A stretch of 64,000 nucleotides of DNA from Nocardia cyriacigeorgica (GTDB lineage: Bacteria > Actinomycetota > Actinomycetes > Mycobacteriales > Mycobacteriaceae). Numbering within the stretch: position 1 is the first letter of the stretch; each line of letters begins with the position of its first letter. Positions 1 to 9,062 of this stretch are shown here, one piece after another. The notes below the pieces were generated by a model, which worked only from the letters and a program-made list of their open reading frames with translations, was not told where the DNA came from and made no database searches. Both the position numbers and the translations under genes were made by a program. The stretch covers positions 90,602 through 154,601 of the forward strand of contig NZ_JARWNX010000026.1 of the NCBI RefSeq assembly GCF_029868385.1. The letters run 5' to 3'.

Positions 1-728
1 GCGGCGTCGGGCACCACATTGCCCGCCACCCCGCCGTCCACGCGGACCGCCGACAATCCCTCGCGGTAGACGCAGCCGTCGATATCCACCTCACGCGCCC
101 GGTATTCCGAGAGCCGATGCAGCACCGGCGCCAAACGGTGAATCGCATTGTCGCCCAGCCAGGCCCGCGCCGAATGCGCCCGCGTCCCCGCGGTGGTGAG
201 CCGCACGCGCAGCGTGCCCTGGCAGCCCGCCTCGATCCACCCGCCGGACGGCTCACCGAGGATGGCCAGATCGCCGTCCAGCCATTCCGGGCGTTCGCGT
301 TCGATGCGGGCCAGGCCGTTGAACTCCGCGGCGATCTCCTCGCAGTCGTAGAAGATCAGCGTCAGATCGTGGGCGGGTTCGGCGATGGTGGCGGCCAGAT
401 GCAGGAACACCGCGTCACCGGACTTCATATCCACGGTGCCGCAGCCGTACATCACCGGCGCACCGTCCTCGGTGTCCATCCGGCTGGGCACATTGTCCGC
501 GATCGGCACAGTATCCAGATGTCCGGCCAGCACCACTCGCGTCGGCAATCCGCGATCGGTGCGCGCGAGCACCACGTTCCCGTCGCGCACGATCTCGAAG
601 CCGGTGGTCTGCTCGCGCAGCGCGGCCTCCACGGCATCGGTGACGGCCAGTTCGTCCCTCGACACACTCGGGATGTCGACGAGGGCGGCGGTGAGAGCTA
701 TCGGGTCGGCGCGCAGATCGAGGGTCAC
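1..728 (-). CDS. dapE: Succinyl-diaminopimelate desuccinylase, N-terminal part (runs off window)
   Basis: This is a cytoplasmic metallopeptidase-family enzyme that hydrolyses N-succinyl-LL-diaminopimelate to LL-DAP in the lysine and peptidoglycan pathway. About 242 N-terminal residues are present and the gene continues past base 1. The start is GTG at 728. The stretch [12 protein letters not shown] supplies the first metal-binding His and Asp, and [13 protein letters not shown] and [12 protein letters not shown] follow, as in the ArgE/DapE/M20 family. It diverges from dapD with 116 bp between the starts, so both probably share one promoter region. The arrangement matches Rv1201c-Rv1202 of M. 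tuberculosis (from memory). Identification is secure; the C-terminus is not visible. Confidence 0.93.
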   Translation of the reverse strand, partial: MTLDLRADPIALTAALVDIPSVSRDELAVTDAVEAALREQTTGFEIVRDGNVVLARTDRGLPTRVVLAGHLDTVPIADNVPSRMDTEDGAPVMYGCGTVDMKSGDAVFLHLAATIAEPAHDLTLIFYDCEEIAAEFNGLARIERERPEWLDGDLAILGEPSGGWIEAGCQGTLRVRLTTAGTRAHSARAWLGDNAIHRLAPVLHRLSEYRAREVDIDGCVYREGLSAVRVDGGVAGNVVPDA

Positions 729-844
729 GGGCCAAGCGTAGTCAGCGGCCCGCTCCGTGGAGCCGACGGCAGCGCCGTGATCTGCGCGGCAGCCGGTGAC
801 GTGGCTGCACCACGGGCCCGCGGCGATCGGTAGGCTCTGCTGAC

Positions 845-1792
845 GTGAGCATTCAGGGAGCAACAGCAGTCGGTATCGCCAATGTGACCGCGGACGGCAC
901 CGTCCTCGACACCTGGTACCCGAACCCACGGCTGGGCGAGTTCGCCGAGACCGCGACCAAGCGGCTCGACGAGGTTCCCGCCGAATTCGCCGCGCTGGTC
1001 GGCCCCGACGAGGCCCGCGGCGTCGAGGTGATCGCGGTGCAGACCACCATCGCCGACCTGTCCGCCGCGCCCGTGGACGCCCACGATGTGTACCTGCGGC
1101 TGCATCTGCTCTCGCATCGGCTCGTCCGCCCGCACGAGGTGAGCCTGGACGGCCAGTTCGGGCTGCTCAGCAACGTGGTGTGGACCAACCACGGTCCGGC
1201 CGCGGTGGAGGGCTTCGAAACCACCCGCGCCAAGCTGCGCGCCCGCGGCCCGGTGACCGTCTACAGCATCGACAAGTTCCCGCGCATGGTCGATTATGTG
1301 GTGCCCTCCGGCGTCCGCATCGGTGACGCCGACCGCGTCCGTCTCGGCGCGCATCTGGCCTCGGGCACCACCGTCATGCACGAGGGTTTCGTCAACTTCA
1401 ATGCGGGCACCCTCGGCGCCTCCATGGTCGAAGGCCGTATCTCCGCGGGCGTCGTGGTGGGCGACGGCTCGGATATCGGCGGCGGCGCCTCCACCATGGG
1501 CACCCTCTCCGGCGGCGGCACCACCGTCATCGCCATCGGCGAACGCTCCCTGCTCGGCGCCAACGCGGGCCTGGGCATCCCGCTCGGCGACGACTGCGTC
1601 CTGGAAGCCGGTCTCTACCTCACCGCGGGCACCAAGGTCACCACCCCCGACGGAACCGTCGTCAAAGCCGCCCAGCTCAGCGGCCAGAACAACCTGCTGT
1701 TCCGCCGCAACTCCCTCACCGGCGCCGTCGAGGTGGTCCACCGCAAGGGCACCGGCATCGAACTCAACGCGGATCTGCACGCCAACGACTGA
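845..1792 (+). CDS. dapD: 2,3,4,5-Tetrahydropyridine-2,6-dicarboxylate N-succinyltransferase
   Basis: This enzyme transfers a succinyl group from succinyl-CoA to tetrahydrodipicolinate, upstream of DapC and DapE. It has 315 residues, the usual length for the actinobacterial type. An N-terminal alpha/beta domain is followed by a left-handed beta-helix rich in hexapeptide-like turns, from [20 protein letters not shown] through [18 protein letters not shown] to the [17 protein letters not shown] segment. The start is GTG at 845 and no better upstream start is visible. It is divergent from dapE and followed by a 13-bp-stem hairpin. Confidence 0.95.
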   Translation: MSIQGATAVGIANVTADGTVLDTWYPNPRLGEFAETATKRLDEVPAEFAALVGPDEARGVEVIAVQTTIADLSAAPVDAHDVYLRLHLLSHRLVRPHEVSLDGQFGLLSNVVWTNHGPAAVEGFETTRAKLRARGPVTVYSIDKFPRMVDYVVPSGVRIGDADRVRLGAHLASGTTVMHEGFVNFNAGTLGASMVEGRISAGVVVGDGSDIGGGASTMGTLSGGGTTVIAIGERSLLGANAGLGIPLGDDCVLEAGLYLTAGTKVTTPDGTVVKAAQLSGQNNLLFRRNSLTGAVEVVHRKGTGIELNADLHAND

Positions 1793-1801
1793 GCCCCGTC
1801 C

Positions 1802-1834
1802 GATGCGGGCCGGACAGCGTTTCCGGCCCGCATC
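1802..1834 (+). terminator. Hairpin after dapD
   Basis: The arms GATGCGGGCCGGA and TCCGGCCCGCATC form a perfect 13-bp stem around a 7-nt loop, ten bases after the dapD stop. There is no clear U-tract, as is common in actinobacteria. It probably terminates dapD transcription before the separately controlled VOC/PadR pair. Confidence 0.7.
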
Positions 1835-1864
1835 AGGCGTGCTATCGCCTGCCCACGTATACCC

Positions 1865-1928
1865 AACTAGCCAAATTTGCTTAGTAGTCCACGGCGCGCT
1901 ACGGTTTACTAACCAAATTTAGTTAGTA
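1865..1928. promoter_or_regulatory. Twin inverted-repeat operator upstream of the VOC/PadR pair
   Basis: The proximal site (1907-1928) is TACTAAC-N8-GTTAGTA, a perfect 7-bp inverted repeat. The distal site (1865-1886) is a diverged copy with core CTAGCCAAATTT and right arm TTAGTA. The shared ACTA-CCAAATTT cores start 42 bp apart, about four helical turns. The proximal site overlaps the AGGAGG ribosome binding site of the VOC gene. I infer binding by the PadR protein encoded at 2363. Confidence 0.6.
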
Positions 1929-1938
1929 GGAGGTCGGA

Positions 1939-2337
1939 ATGTCTTCGATAACGCCCTACGTCATGGTCGACAACGCCAACAGTTACGCCGAATTCCTCGA
2001 GCGGGCATTGGACGCCCAGGTACGCAACGTCATCCCGCTGCCCGCCGATCCGGAGCGGATCATCCATGCCGAGGCGCGGATCGGCGACGGGGAACTGTTC
2101 TTCGCCGATTCCGGTGCCCACGGCGAGCGATGCCTGCGATCGCCATCGGAACCGGTGCACGTCCAGATGTGGGCCACCGTGCCGGACCCGGACCGGACCC
2201 ACGCCCGCGCCGTCGCCGCCGGAGCCCGCTCGGCCATGGCGATCACCGCCCAGGACGACGGCACACGTATGGGCGGTTTCGTCGACCCGTTCGGTACGCT
2301 CTGGTGGGTCAGCACCCGCCGCCCCGGCCAGGGGTGA
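1939..2337 (+). CDS. VOC-family (glyoxalase/bleomycin resistance-like) protein
   Basis: This is a 132-residue single vicinal-oxygen-chelate domain protein. Visible family features are an N-terminal MVDNANSYAEFLERALDA helix, the IIHAEARIGDGELFFADS strand pair, and the C-terminal FVDPFGTLWWVSTRR ending typical of PhnB-like members. The start ATG follows AGGAGG with good spacing. The gene forms a probable two-gene operon with the PadR gene 25 bp downstream and is fronted by a twin operator, so it is probably the main target of that regulator. The substrate is unknown. Members may be enzymes or may sequester drugs or toxic metabolites. Confidence 0.85.
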   Translation: MSSITPYVMVDNANSYAEFLERALDAQVRNVIPLPADPERIIHAEARIGDGELFFADSGAHGERCLRSPSEPVHVQMWATVPDPDRTHARAVAAGARSAMAITAQDDGTRMGGFVDPFGTLWWVSTRRPGQG

Positions 2338-2362
2338 GCTTCGCGGAGAAGGGGAACGATCC

Positions 2363-2926
2363 ATGTCGGCGGTACGGCTGCTGACCCTCGGTGCGATCCG
2401 CCGCCGCGGCCGGGCACACGGCTATCAGGTGCTCGCCGATCTGGAATCCTGGGGCGCCGACGAATGGGCCCGCGCCACCTCCGGCTCTATCTACCACGCG
2501 CTCAAGACGATGACCAAGCAGGGATTGCTGCTGGCACACGACACCGCGCCCAGCGATGTGGGCGGACCGCCGCGCATGGAATACGAGGTGACCGACGAGG
2601 GCGCACAGGCCTATTTCGACCTGCTCCGCGCGGCGCTCACCAGCAATGATCCCCGGCTCGACCTGCTTGCCGCCGCCGTCGGGTTCCTCGACGACCTACC
2701 GCGCGCCGAAGCCATCACCCTGCTGCGCCAACGCTTCCAGATCATGGCCGAATGGCGATCGAGCATTACCGCGCATCTGCCGCCCGATACCGATCTCCAG
2801 ACCTGGGGCCCGGTCGGCGAGGTGATCGACCTGTGGTTGCACACCGCCGACACCCGCGCGGAATGGACCGCCGGACTCCTGCGTCGCCTGGAACACGGCG
2901 CCCACCGGATGGCCGGCGAGACCTGA
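2363..2926 (+). CDS. PadR-family transcriptional regulator
   Basis: A 187-residue cytoplasmic repressor. The N-terminal winged helix (about residues 1-90) contains RRRGRAHGYQVLADLESWG and SGSIYHALKTMTKQGLL, the PadR recognition region. The C-terminal half (DPRLDLLAAAVGFLDDLPRAEAITLLRQRF onward) is the helical dimerisation region of the Vir/AphA type. The ATG is preceded by GGAGAAGGGGAACG. It sits directly downstream of the VOC gene and probably autoregulates through the inverted repeats at 1865-1928. PadR proteins usually respond to phenolics or drugs; the ligand here is unknown. Confidence 0.9.
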   Translation: MSAVRLLTLGAIRRRGRAHGYQVLADLESWGADEWARATSGSIYHALKTMTKQGLLLAHDTAPSDVGGPPRMEYEVTDEGAQAYFDLLRAALTSNDPRLDLLAAAVGFLDDLPRAEAITLLRQRFQIMAEWRSSITAHLPPDTDLQTWGPVGEVIDLWLHTADTRAEWTAGLLRRLEHGAHRMAGET

Positions 2927-2972
2927 CGCCGAACCGATTGAACACCCAGGTCGGGTGGGCTACCGTGCCCAC

Positions 2973-4439
2973 ATGCACGCACTCCGGCCCGGTGCCGATT
3001 TCGCCGGGTACCGGATCGAGCGGGTACTCGGCGTCGGCGGGATGGGCAGCGTGTACGCGGCACGGCATCCGCGACTGCCGCGCCTGGTGGCGCTGAAACT
3101 GCTGCATCCCTCGTTCGCCGAGGACCCGATGTTCCGCGGACGGTTCGAGCGGGAAGCCGAACTCGCCGGGCGGCTGGATCATCCGAATATCGTCACCATC
3201 CACGATCGTGGCCGGGAAGGGTCGCAGCTGTGGATCAGCATGCAGTACGTCGAGGGCACCGACGCCGAGACGGCCATGCGGAACGGACATATGCCGCCGA
3301 TGCGTGCGTTGTCCGTGGCGGCGGCCACCGCCGACGCGCTCGATTACGCGCACCACGCGGGCATGCTGCACCGGGATGTGAAGCCCGCCAATATCCTCAT
3401 CCGCACCGATCCGGCGGCGGGTACACCGGAACGGGTGCTGCTCACCGATTTCGGCATTGCCAAGGCACGCGACGAATCCACGGCGCTGACCCAGGCGGGC
3501 ACCCTGCTGGCCACGCTGCGCTACGCCTCTCCTGAACAGTTGGAGGGTAAACCGCTGGATCCGCGCTCGGATCAGTATTCGCTGGGCTGCACACTGTTTC
3601 ACCTGCTCGCCGGGCAGGCGCCGTATCCGGCGGACAGCGCGGCCGCGGTGATCAGCGCGCATCTGGTGCAGCCGGTCCCGAGGATCAGCGGTGTGCGGCC
3701 CGATCTTCCGCCCGCGCTCGACGATGTGTTCGCGCGCGCTCTGGCCAAGGAGCCGTGGCAGCGCTTCGGCAGCTGCGCGGAGATGGTCGAGGCGGCGCGG
3801 CGTGCGTTCACCGATCCGACGCCCGCATCGCCGCCGGTGGCACCGCGGCGTCGTCGGTGGCCGGTCGTGGTCGCGGGGACAGTGGCGGTCATTGCCGCCG
3901 TGACGGCGACGGCCGTCGTCCTCGCCAGGTCCGGTGACGAAGTGCAGGCGCAGCCGACGACGACCGTCGCTCCGCCGACGATCACGGTGCCGCCCACGAA
4001 CACCACCCCGGTGGCGCCGGACCCGTGGGCGGCGGGCCGCGATACCGTCGCGCTGTTCCCCGATCTGCTGCCCTCGCGCCCAGACAGCACCGGATTCCGT
4101 GGCCTGCAATGCAGTTTCGCCACCAAGAATCCGAATGCGGTGTGGACCTACGGTTTCAACTGCCTCGACGCGGACAAGCTCGAACTACAGGTGCTCACCC
4201 ACGACGACGCCGCGACCGTCGACTCCTATATCGCCACCCTGCCCGCGGGCGCCACCGAGGAGGTGCGTTCCCGCTACGGACAGGCGTTGATCGTGCGAAA
4301 GTTCAATGGATCGACAGGTCCGTGGGTGCTGGTCCAGTTCGCCGATGAACCGCGCTCCGGCATCACCTTTCAGGTTTTCTGGAAAGACCACACGCACCAG
4401 GAGGTGATCGACGAATGGGTACGCACCGCGCCGTTCTGA
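2973..4439 (+). CDS. Transmembrane serine/threonine protein kinase (PknB-like Hanks type)
   Basis: A 488-residue kinase. The catalytic domain spans about residues 10-280, with glycine loop GVGGMGSVY (20-28), ATP-binding Lys42, HRDVKPAN with catalytic Asp135, and the DFG motif at 159-161. One membrane helix at about 297-318 follows an Arg-rich stop, giving a cytoplasmic kinase and an extracytoplasmic tail of about 170 residues. The tail is not made of PASTA repeats and resembles lipoprotein-like sensor domains. ATG 2973 is preferred over GTG 2955 because the kinase fold begins at once. Its 3' end overlaps the following lipoprotein gene by 25 bp, so the two are probably co-expressed. It may sense something at the envelope together with that lipoprotein. 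Confidence 0.92.
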   Translation: MHALRPGADFAGYRIERVLGVGGMGSVYAARHPRLPRLVALKLLHPSFAEDPMFRGRFEREAELAGRLDHPNIVTIHDRGREGSQLWISMQYVEGTDAETAMRNGHMPPMRALSVAAATADALDYAHHAGMLHRDVKPANILIRTDPAAGTPERVLLTDFGIAKARDESTALTQAGTLLATLRYASPEQLEGKPLDPRSDQYSLGCTLFHLLAGQAPYPADSAAAVISAHLVQPVPRISGVRPDLPPALDDVFARALAKEPWQRFGSCAEMVEAARRAFTDPTPASPPVAPRRRRWPVVVAGTVAVIAAVTATAVVLARSGDEVQAQPTTTVAPPTITVPPTNTTPVAPDPWAAGRDTVALFPDLLPSRPDSTGFRGLQCSFATKNPNAVWTYGFNCLDADKLELQVLTHDDAATVDSYIATLPAGATEEVRSRYGQALIVRKFNGSTGPWVLVQFADEPRSGITFQVFWKDHTHQEVIDEWVRTAPF

Positions 4440-5632
4440 CCCGGCTCGCCGTAGTGGGCGCATTCGCGATGGTGACGGCCTGCTCCACGGTGGAAGGCAC
4501 TCCGGTGGCCGCCGAGATCGACGTACGCACGCTGGACGTCGGGGACCATCCGATCGAGCCCCTGGACGTCGACAGCGTGCGCCTGCCCTCCGACGGACCG
4601 ATCCTGGAGGGCCTGCGGATGGCCGCCGCGATCGCGGTACCGCACCAGATCGATGACGAACTCGTGCACAACTGGGGCACCGATGTGATCGACAGCCCGA
4701 AGAAGGCCGCCGACGCCGCCGCCATCTCCAACGTGAACCTGACGACCCTGGAGCGGAACGGCTTCCTGGTGGCCTTCGATATCGCCGAGGGTGATGAGCC
4801 GTTCCCCACCGATGTCCGCCCCACCGAGACCGACGCGACCGTCACCAGGATCGTGCTGATGCGATTCCCCGATACCGCCCGCGCGAGGACGGCGGCACGT
4901 GAACTGGAGAGCACCGATTTCGGGGTGAATCCCGACAATCGGCCCGTCACGGTGCCGGGATACGCGCAGGCGCACGCACATTGGCGGCCGCGCATCAAGA
5001 CCGTCAGCGCGCTGATGGCGCACGGCGAGACCGTCATCAGCGTGTTCTTGCAGCATCCGACACCGGACCTGGAGGCGATGACCACGCGCCTGCGCGAGGT
5101 GTTCGACGTACAGCTGCCGCTACTCGACGATTTCGAGCCCACCCCGGCCGACGAGTTCGACGACCTCCCCCGCGACCCCGACGCCATCTTGCGCCGCGCC
5201 CTGACGCCGGGCCCGCGCGATCAACGGGTGCCGATCTCCGCCCGCGATTACGCCGCCTGGAGCGGTCGGGCGGTCGTGCATTTCCGGCCGACCGACAATC
5301 CGGGCATGCGCGAGGCCTGGGACAGCGGCGGCGTCGAGGCCGCCGCCCGATCCGGCACCACCACCGTCTTCCGTTTCCGCGACCACCCCGCCGCCACCGC
5401 CTTCGGCACCGCCTGGTCCGACAGCCTCGGCCCCACCACCACCCCCATCGACCCACCACCCGACGTCCCCGAAACCCACTGCGTCGAACGCCCCGCCACC
5501 ACCGACAACCCCGCCACAGCCCGCTGCTACCTCACCTACCGCCACCACGCCGCCTTCGTCACCGGCGACGACCCCACCGACGTCCGCCAACAGGCAGCAG
5601 CCCAATACGCCCTACTGGTCAACACCCAGTAG
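4415..5632 (+). CDS. DUF7373-type secreted lipoprotein
   Basis: A 405-residue exported lipoprotein. The signal region MGTHRAVLTRLAVVGAFAMV is followed by lipobox VTAC and a mature part beginning STVEGTPVAAEIDVRTLDVG, characteristic of a lipoprotein family common in Nocardia and relatives. No catalytic motif is recognised. The gene starts inside the kinase gene, so translation is probably coupled. The last third has very C-rich codon use (about 5390-5620), stronger than its neighbours, with runs of Pro/Thr/His codons. The family assignment is from memory and the function is unknown. Confidence 0.8.
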   Translation: MGTHRAVLTRLAVVGAFAMVTACSTVEGTPVAAEIDVRTLDVGDHPIEPLDVDSVRLPSDGPILEGLRMAAAIAVPHQIDDELVHNWGTDVIDSPKKAADAAAISNVNLTTLERNGFLVAFDIAEGDEPFPTDVRPTETDATVTRIVLMRFPDTARARTAARELESTDFGVNPDNRPVTVPGYAQAHAHWRPRIKTVSALMAHGETVISVFLQHPTPDLEAMTTRLREVFDVQLPLLDDFEPTPADEFDDLPRDPDAILRRALTPGPRDQRVPISARDYAAWSGRAVVHFRPTDNPGMREAWDSGGVEAAARSGTTTVFRFRDHPAATAFGTAWSDSLGPTTTPIDPPPDVPETHCVERPATTDNPATARCYLTYRHHAAFVTGDDPTDVRQQAAAQYALLVNTQ

Positions 5633-5705
5633 ACGTCGGCGTTTTCGGCACCCGAGCCTGCGCGAACCCGAGCAGGTCGCCGATTCCACCTGAGGCATCA
5701 CGCCT

Positions 5706-5728
5706 GCTCGCCCTGAACGACGGCGAGC
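5706..5728. terminator. Possible bidirectional hairpin between convergent genes
   Basis: GCTCGCC and GGCGAGC form a 7-bp stem over a 9-nt loop, in the 111-bp gap between the lipoprotein gene and the convergent fadD36. The stem is short and lacks a T-run, so the call rests mainly on its position. Confidence 0.35.
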
Positions 5729-5743
5729 GTCCGCATCGGCAGC

Positions 5744-7171
5744 TCAGGTGAGGAGTTTCTTCTGCACCTTGCCCATCGCGTTGCGGGGCAGGGAATCGAC
5801 GAGGCGGATTTCTCGTGGTCGCTTGTGGGCGGACAGTTCTCGGGCCACGTGGTCGATCAGGTCGGATTCGGTGGGGGGCGCGGCGTTTGCGCGTACTACG
5901 ACGAAGGCGACGATGCGTTGGCCGAGGTCGGGGTCGGGGAGGCCGACGACGGCGGCCTCGGCTACGGCGGGGTGGCCGAGGAGGGTGGTTTCCACTTCGC
6001 CCGCGCCGATGCGGTACCCGCCGGATTTGATGAGGTCGACCGATTCGCGGCCGACGATGCGGTGGAAACCGTCCGCGTCGATGACGGCGACGTCGCCGGT
6101 GCGGAACCAGCCGTCATCGGTCCAGCACGCGCCGGTCTCGTCCGGGCGATTCAGATAGCCGTCGAAAAGCATGGGCCCGCGCACCTGGAGCCCGCCGATG
6201 CTTTCGCCGTCGTGCGGGACGGGTGCGCCGGATTCGTCGCGCAGACGGGTTTGCACACCGTGCACGGGGGTGCCGACCCAGCCGGGGCGGCGTTCGCCGT
6301 CGGCGCGGGTGGACAGGGTGATCATGGTTTCGCTCATGCCGTAGCGCTCGACGGGCGCGTGGCCGGTGAGTTCGGCGAGGCGTTCGAAGACCGGGACGGG
6401 CAGCGGTGCACTACCGGAGACGAGCAGCCGGGCGTCGGCCAAACGCTTGGCGGCATCGGGGTCGTCGGCGATGCGCGACCATACCGTCGGCACACCGAAA
6501 TACAGCGTGCCGGGAGCGGCCGCGTACGCCTCGGGAGTCGGCTTTCCGGTGTGGATCAATGGGCTGCCGACGCGTAGCGCGCCCAGTACACCGAGGATCA
6601 ATCCGTGCACGTGGAACAGCGGAAGGCCGTGCACCAGCACGTCACGGGCGGTCCAGGACCACGCTTCGGCGAGCGCGTCGAGCCCGGCGGCGATGGCGCC
6701 GCGACTGAGCACCACACCCTTCGGCAATCCGGTGGTGCCGGAGGTGTAGAGCACGAATGCCGTTGTCTCCGGCGCTGGTTCGGGATAGGTGTGCCACGAC
6801 CTGGCATGCAAACGGACCGGAACCACCGGCAGTTCGGTGCCTTCCGGCGCCGCGCCGAGCCATGCCTGCGCCCCCGAATCGGCCAGGATGTGGGCGGATT
6901 CGACAGTTCCGGCGTCCGGCGGCACCGGGACGACGGTGACACCGGCGATCAGGCAGCCGACGATGGCGAGCACCGTGGTCGCGGTCGGCTGTGCCAGCAC
7001 CGCGACGCGATCGGCGCGGGCGATGCGCTCGGCCACCGAGGTGGCGGCGCCGAGCAGATCGCTGCGCGAGAGCGTTACGCCGTCGATGGTGACGGCATCG
7101 GGGATATCCGCGCCCGCCGCGACGGCGAGCGGATCAAGGGAGCGCAGCAGCAGCGGCGGACCGTACGACAT
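5744..7171 (-). CDS. fadD36: Fatty-acid/acyl-CoA synthetase, FadD36-like
   Basis: A 475-residue adenylate-forming enzyme that activates a carboxylic acid to its acyl-CoA through an acyl-AMP. Visible motifs are the P-loop-like YTSGTTGLPKG, the substrate segment GSAPLPVPVFERLAELTGH followed by ERYGMSET, GWFRTGD with the hinge region, and the C-terminal catalytic Lys context PRNAMGKVQKK. The length agrees with FadD36 (Rv1193), which occupies a comparable place in M. tuberculosis. The natural chain is unknown; the family also resembles malonyl-CoA synthetases. It is monocistronic and convergent with the upstream lipoprotein gene. Confidence 0.85.
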   Translation of the reverse strand: MSYGPPLLLRSLDPLAVAAGADIPDAVTIDGVTLSRSDLLGAATSVAERIARADRVAVLAQPTATTVLAIVGCLIAGVTVVPVPPDAGTVESAHILADSGAQAWLGAAPEGTELPVVPVRLHARSWHTYPEPAPETTAFVLYTSGTTGLPKGVVLSRGAIAAGLDALAEAWSWTARDVLVHGLPLFHVHGLILGVLGALRVGSPLIHTGKPTPEAYAAAPGTLYFGVPTVWSRIADDPDAAKRLADARLLVSGSAPLPVPVFERLAELTGHAPVERYGMSETMITLSTRADGERRPGWVGTPVHGVQTRLRDESGAPVPHDGESIGGLQVRGPMLFDGYLNRPDETGACWTDDGWFRTGDVAVIDADGFHRIVGRESVDLIKSGGYRIGAGEVETTLLGHPAVAEAAVVGLPDPDLGQRIVAFVVVRANAAPPTESDLIDHVARELSAHKRPREIRLVDSLPRNAMGKVQKKLLT

Positions 7172-7269
7172 CCGCCCACGCTACCGCGACGCGAGCGACG
7201 AGCCAGGAGGAGGCAGCGCAGCATCATCACGCCGGGCCACCGGGATACCGCACGATCGGCCGCGCACCG

Positions 7270-7317
7270 TTGACACCCCCGATGAAGCGGTGAGAAAGTA
7301 GTTGCATAACCTTCTCA
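7270..7317 (+). promoter_or_regulatory. Promoter and TetR-type operator of the first mpaB-like gene
   Basis: TTGACA (7270-7275) is followed after 15 nt by TGAGAA (7291-7296) and, after a further 15 nt, by its inverted partner TTCTCA (7312-7317). The left arm covers the expected -10 position. The same TTGACA-N15-TGAGAA-N15-TTCTCA layout occurs before the second paralogue at 9063-9110, so the element is probably the target of the TetR regulator encoded between them. Confidence 0.65.
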
Positions 7318-7337
7318 ACGGCGAGATGGGGTCGACG

Positions 7338-8186
7338 ATGACCAGCACTTCGCGCGCGACCACCCGGTCACGCACCGATGATTTCGATATCCGGCGCCAT
7401 ATCGACGGATCCGCCGTGTTCTTCGGCGCCGCCGCCAATGTCATCATGCAGCTGAGCCATCCGGCCGTCGGCTACGGCGTGCTGGAGAGTCCGGTGGACA
7501 GCGGCAAGATCATGCTGCACCCGATCAAACGCACCCGCACCACGCTCACCTATCTGGCTGTGGCCATGTTCGGCAGCGATGAGGAACGCGAGGCCTATCG
7601 GGAGGCGCTGGACCGCTCACACCGCCCGGTGCATTCGACCCGTTCCAGCCCGGTGCGATACAACGCCTTCGATCCGCGTTTGCAGTTATGGGTGGCGGCC
7701 TGCCTGTACTGGGGCGGACGAGATCTGCACCACCGCCTGCACGGCCCGATGGACGATGCCACCGCCGACGCCTACTACCGCTACGCCGCCCGCCTCGGCA
7801 CCACCCTCCAGATGCCACAGCAGCTGTGGCCCGCCGACCGCGCCGCCTTCGACAGCTACTGGGCCGAGAATCTGGCGGGCACCTCGATCGATCCGCCGGT
7901 CCGGGACATGCTCGACGATATCGTCGATCTGAAGATGTTCCCGCCGCCGGTCCGGGTCCCGCTGCGCCGCTTCCACCGTTTCGTCACCGCCGGACTCCTC
8001 CCACCGCATCTGCGCGCGGAGATGGGCATGGAGTGGAGTGAGCGCGATGAGCGCCGACTGTCGCGCCTGCTGCACACGGTCGGCGCGATCGAGGCCCGAC
8101 TCCCGCTGCCGCTCAAGACCTTTCCGGTCAGCATATTCCTGACGGATATGCGGCTGCGTCGACGCCTCGGCGCACGTCTGGTGTGA
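7338..8186 (+). CDS. Oxygenase MpaB-family (DUF2236) protein, copy 1
   Basis: A 282-residue protein of the DUF2236 family, which includes the haem-dependent latex-clearing rubber oxygenases and fungal MpaB. Conserved blocks are [19 protein letters not shown] near the N-terminus, [17 protein letters not shown], the His-containing RSHRPVHS, and [18 protein letters not shown]. The start ATG 7338 is chosen because it aligns with copy 2 and follows GAGATGGGG; an in-frame ATG at 7302 lies inside the operator. The paralogue at 9129 shares most blocks. The last 32 codons are repeated just downstream. The substrate is unknown. Confidence 0.88.
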   Translation: MTSTSRATTRSRTDDFDIRRHIDGSAVFFGAAANVIMQLSHPAVGYGVLESPVDSGKIMLHPIKRTRTTLTYLAVAMFGSDEEREAYREALDRSHRPVHSTRSSPVRYNAFDPRLQLWVAACLYWGGRDLHHRLHGPMDDATADAYYRYAARLGTTLQMPQQLWPADRAAFDSYWAENLAGTSIDPPVRDMLDDIVDLKMFPPPVRVPLRRFHRFVTAGLLPPHLRAEMGMEWSERDERRLSRLLHTVGAIEARLPLPLKTFPVSIFLTDMRLRRRLGARLV

Positions 8187-8346
8187 AAGCTTCCCATTCG
8201 AGCCGTCGGTCCGCGTGATCGAGGCCCGACTCCCGCTGCCACTCGAGACATTTCCGGTCAACATGTTCCTGACGGATATGCGGCTGCGTCGACGCCTCGG
8301 CACACACCTGGTGTAAAAGCTCCGCATTCGAGCCGTCGATCGGCGC
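8087..8346 (+). repeat. 130-bp tandem duplication of the 3' end of the first mpaB-like gene
   Basis: Copy 1 (8087-8216) contains the last 32 codons plus the 3' flank; copy 2 (8217-8346) repeats it with roughly a dozen substitutions. The second copy still reads [17 protein letters not shown] to GTHLV and a TAA stop, versus [17 protein letters not shown] to GARLV and TGA in the first. There is no start codon with a ribosome site for the second copy, so it is a gene-end fragment. Several substitutions are silent or conservative, which suggests the duplication is old or the copies came from different alleles. Confidence 0.85.
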
Positions 8347-8368
8347 GAGCATCCCCGCGCAGGCGGCG

Positions 8369-8995
8369 CTACGGAATGCGGAACGACACAACCACATGAT
8401 CGCGCGCGAACTCCCGCGCCGCCGCATCATCATCGAGTGGAATCACCGTCTGCGGCGTCAAGGCCAGCGACAATGCGGTCCTTGCGATCATCTCCGCCAG
8501 TGGCAGCGGGTCGTAGTCGGGCAGTTTGCCCTCACGCTGCAACCGGGTGATGAACTCCGCGACATAATCGCGACCCAGTTCGATCACCGGCGCGCCCTTC
8601 ACCGTCAGATACGGCAGCACGATCTCCGGTTCGGTCTGCAACAGCCGGTCGAGCAGTTTGTTACCACGCAGCCCGTCGAGGAAGGCGACGAACAGTTCGA
8701 CGATCTGATCTTCGGCACCGGCATCGCGTTCGATCTGCCGCTGCACCGCCGCGTCGACACCGTCGATGAATTCCCGCGTCTGCTGTAACCCGACCGCCTG
8801 GATCAGATCGGTCTTCCCCGCGAAACGCCGGTAGAGCGTCGCCAGCGAGAGCCCGCCGCGTCGGGCCACCTCGCCCATGCTGGTGCGTTTGATGCCGAAG
8901 TCCAGGAACGCCAGCAGCGCCGCGGACAGCACGGTTTGATCCTGATCCCGGCGTTGTGTGCGCACCAGCGGGAGCAGATCGGCCAGCGCCGCCAT
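8369..8995 (-). CDS. TetR/AcrR-family transcriptional regulator
   Basis: A 208-residue repressor. The helix-turn-helix is near residues 25-70: SAALLAFLDFGIKRTSMGEVARR, then GGLSLATLYRRFAGKTDLIQAV. The C-terminal helical ligand domain has no close functional match that I recognise. ATG 8995 is chosen over upstream in-frame starts because it follows GGGGAGG and places the HTH at the usual position. It lies between the two mpaB-like genes and diverges from the second. The shared TGAGAA-N15-TTCTCA elements before both paralogues make it their probable regulator. Confidence 0.9.
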   Translation of the reverse strand: MAALADLLPLVRTQRRDQDQTVLSAALLAFLDFGIKRTSMGEVARRGGLSLATLYRRFAGKTDLIQAVGLQQTREFIDGVDAAVQRQIERDAGAEDQIVELFVAFLDGLRGNKLLDRLLQTEPEIVLPYLTVKGAPVIELGRDYVAEFITRLQREGKLPDYDPLPLAEMIARTALSLALTPQTVIPLDDDAAAREFARDHVVVSFRIP

Positions 8996-9062
8996 ATCGG
9001 CACCTCCCCGTGAGACTCGGCGAAACAATGACACACCAAGCATCGCACAATTGCAGGCTCGA

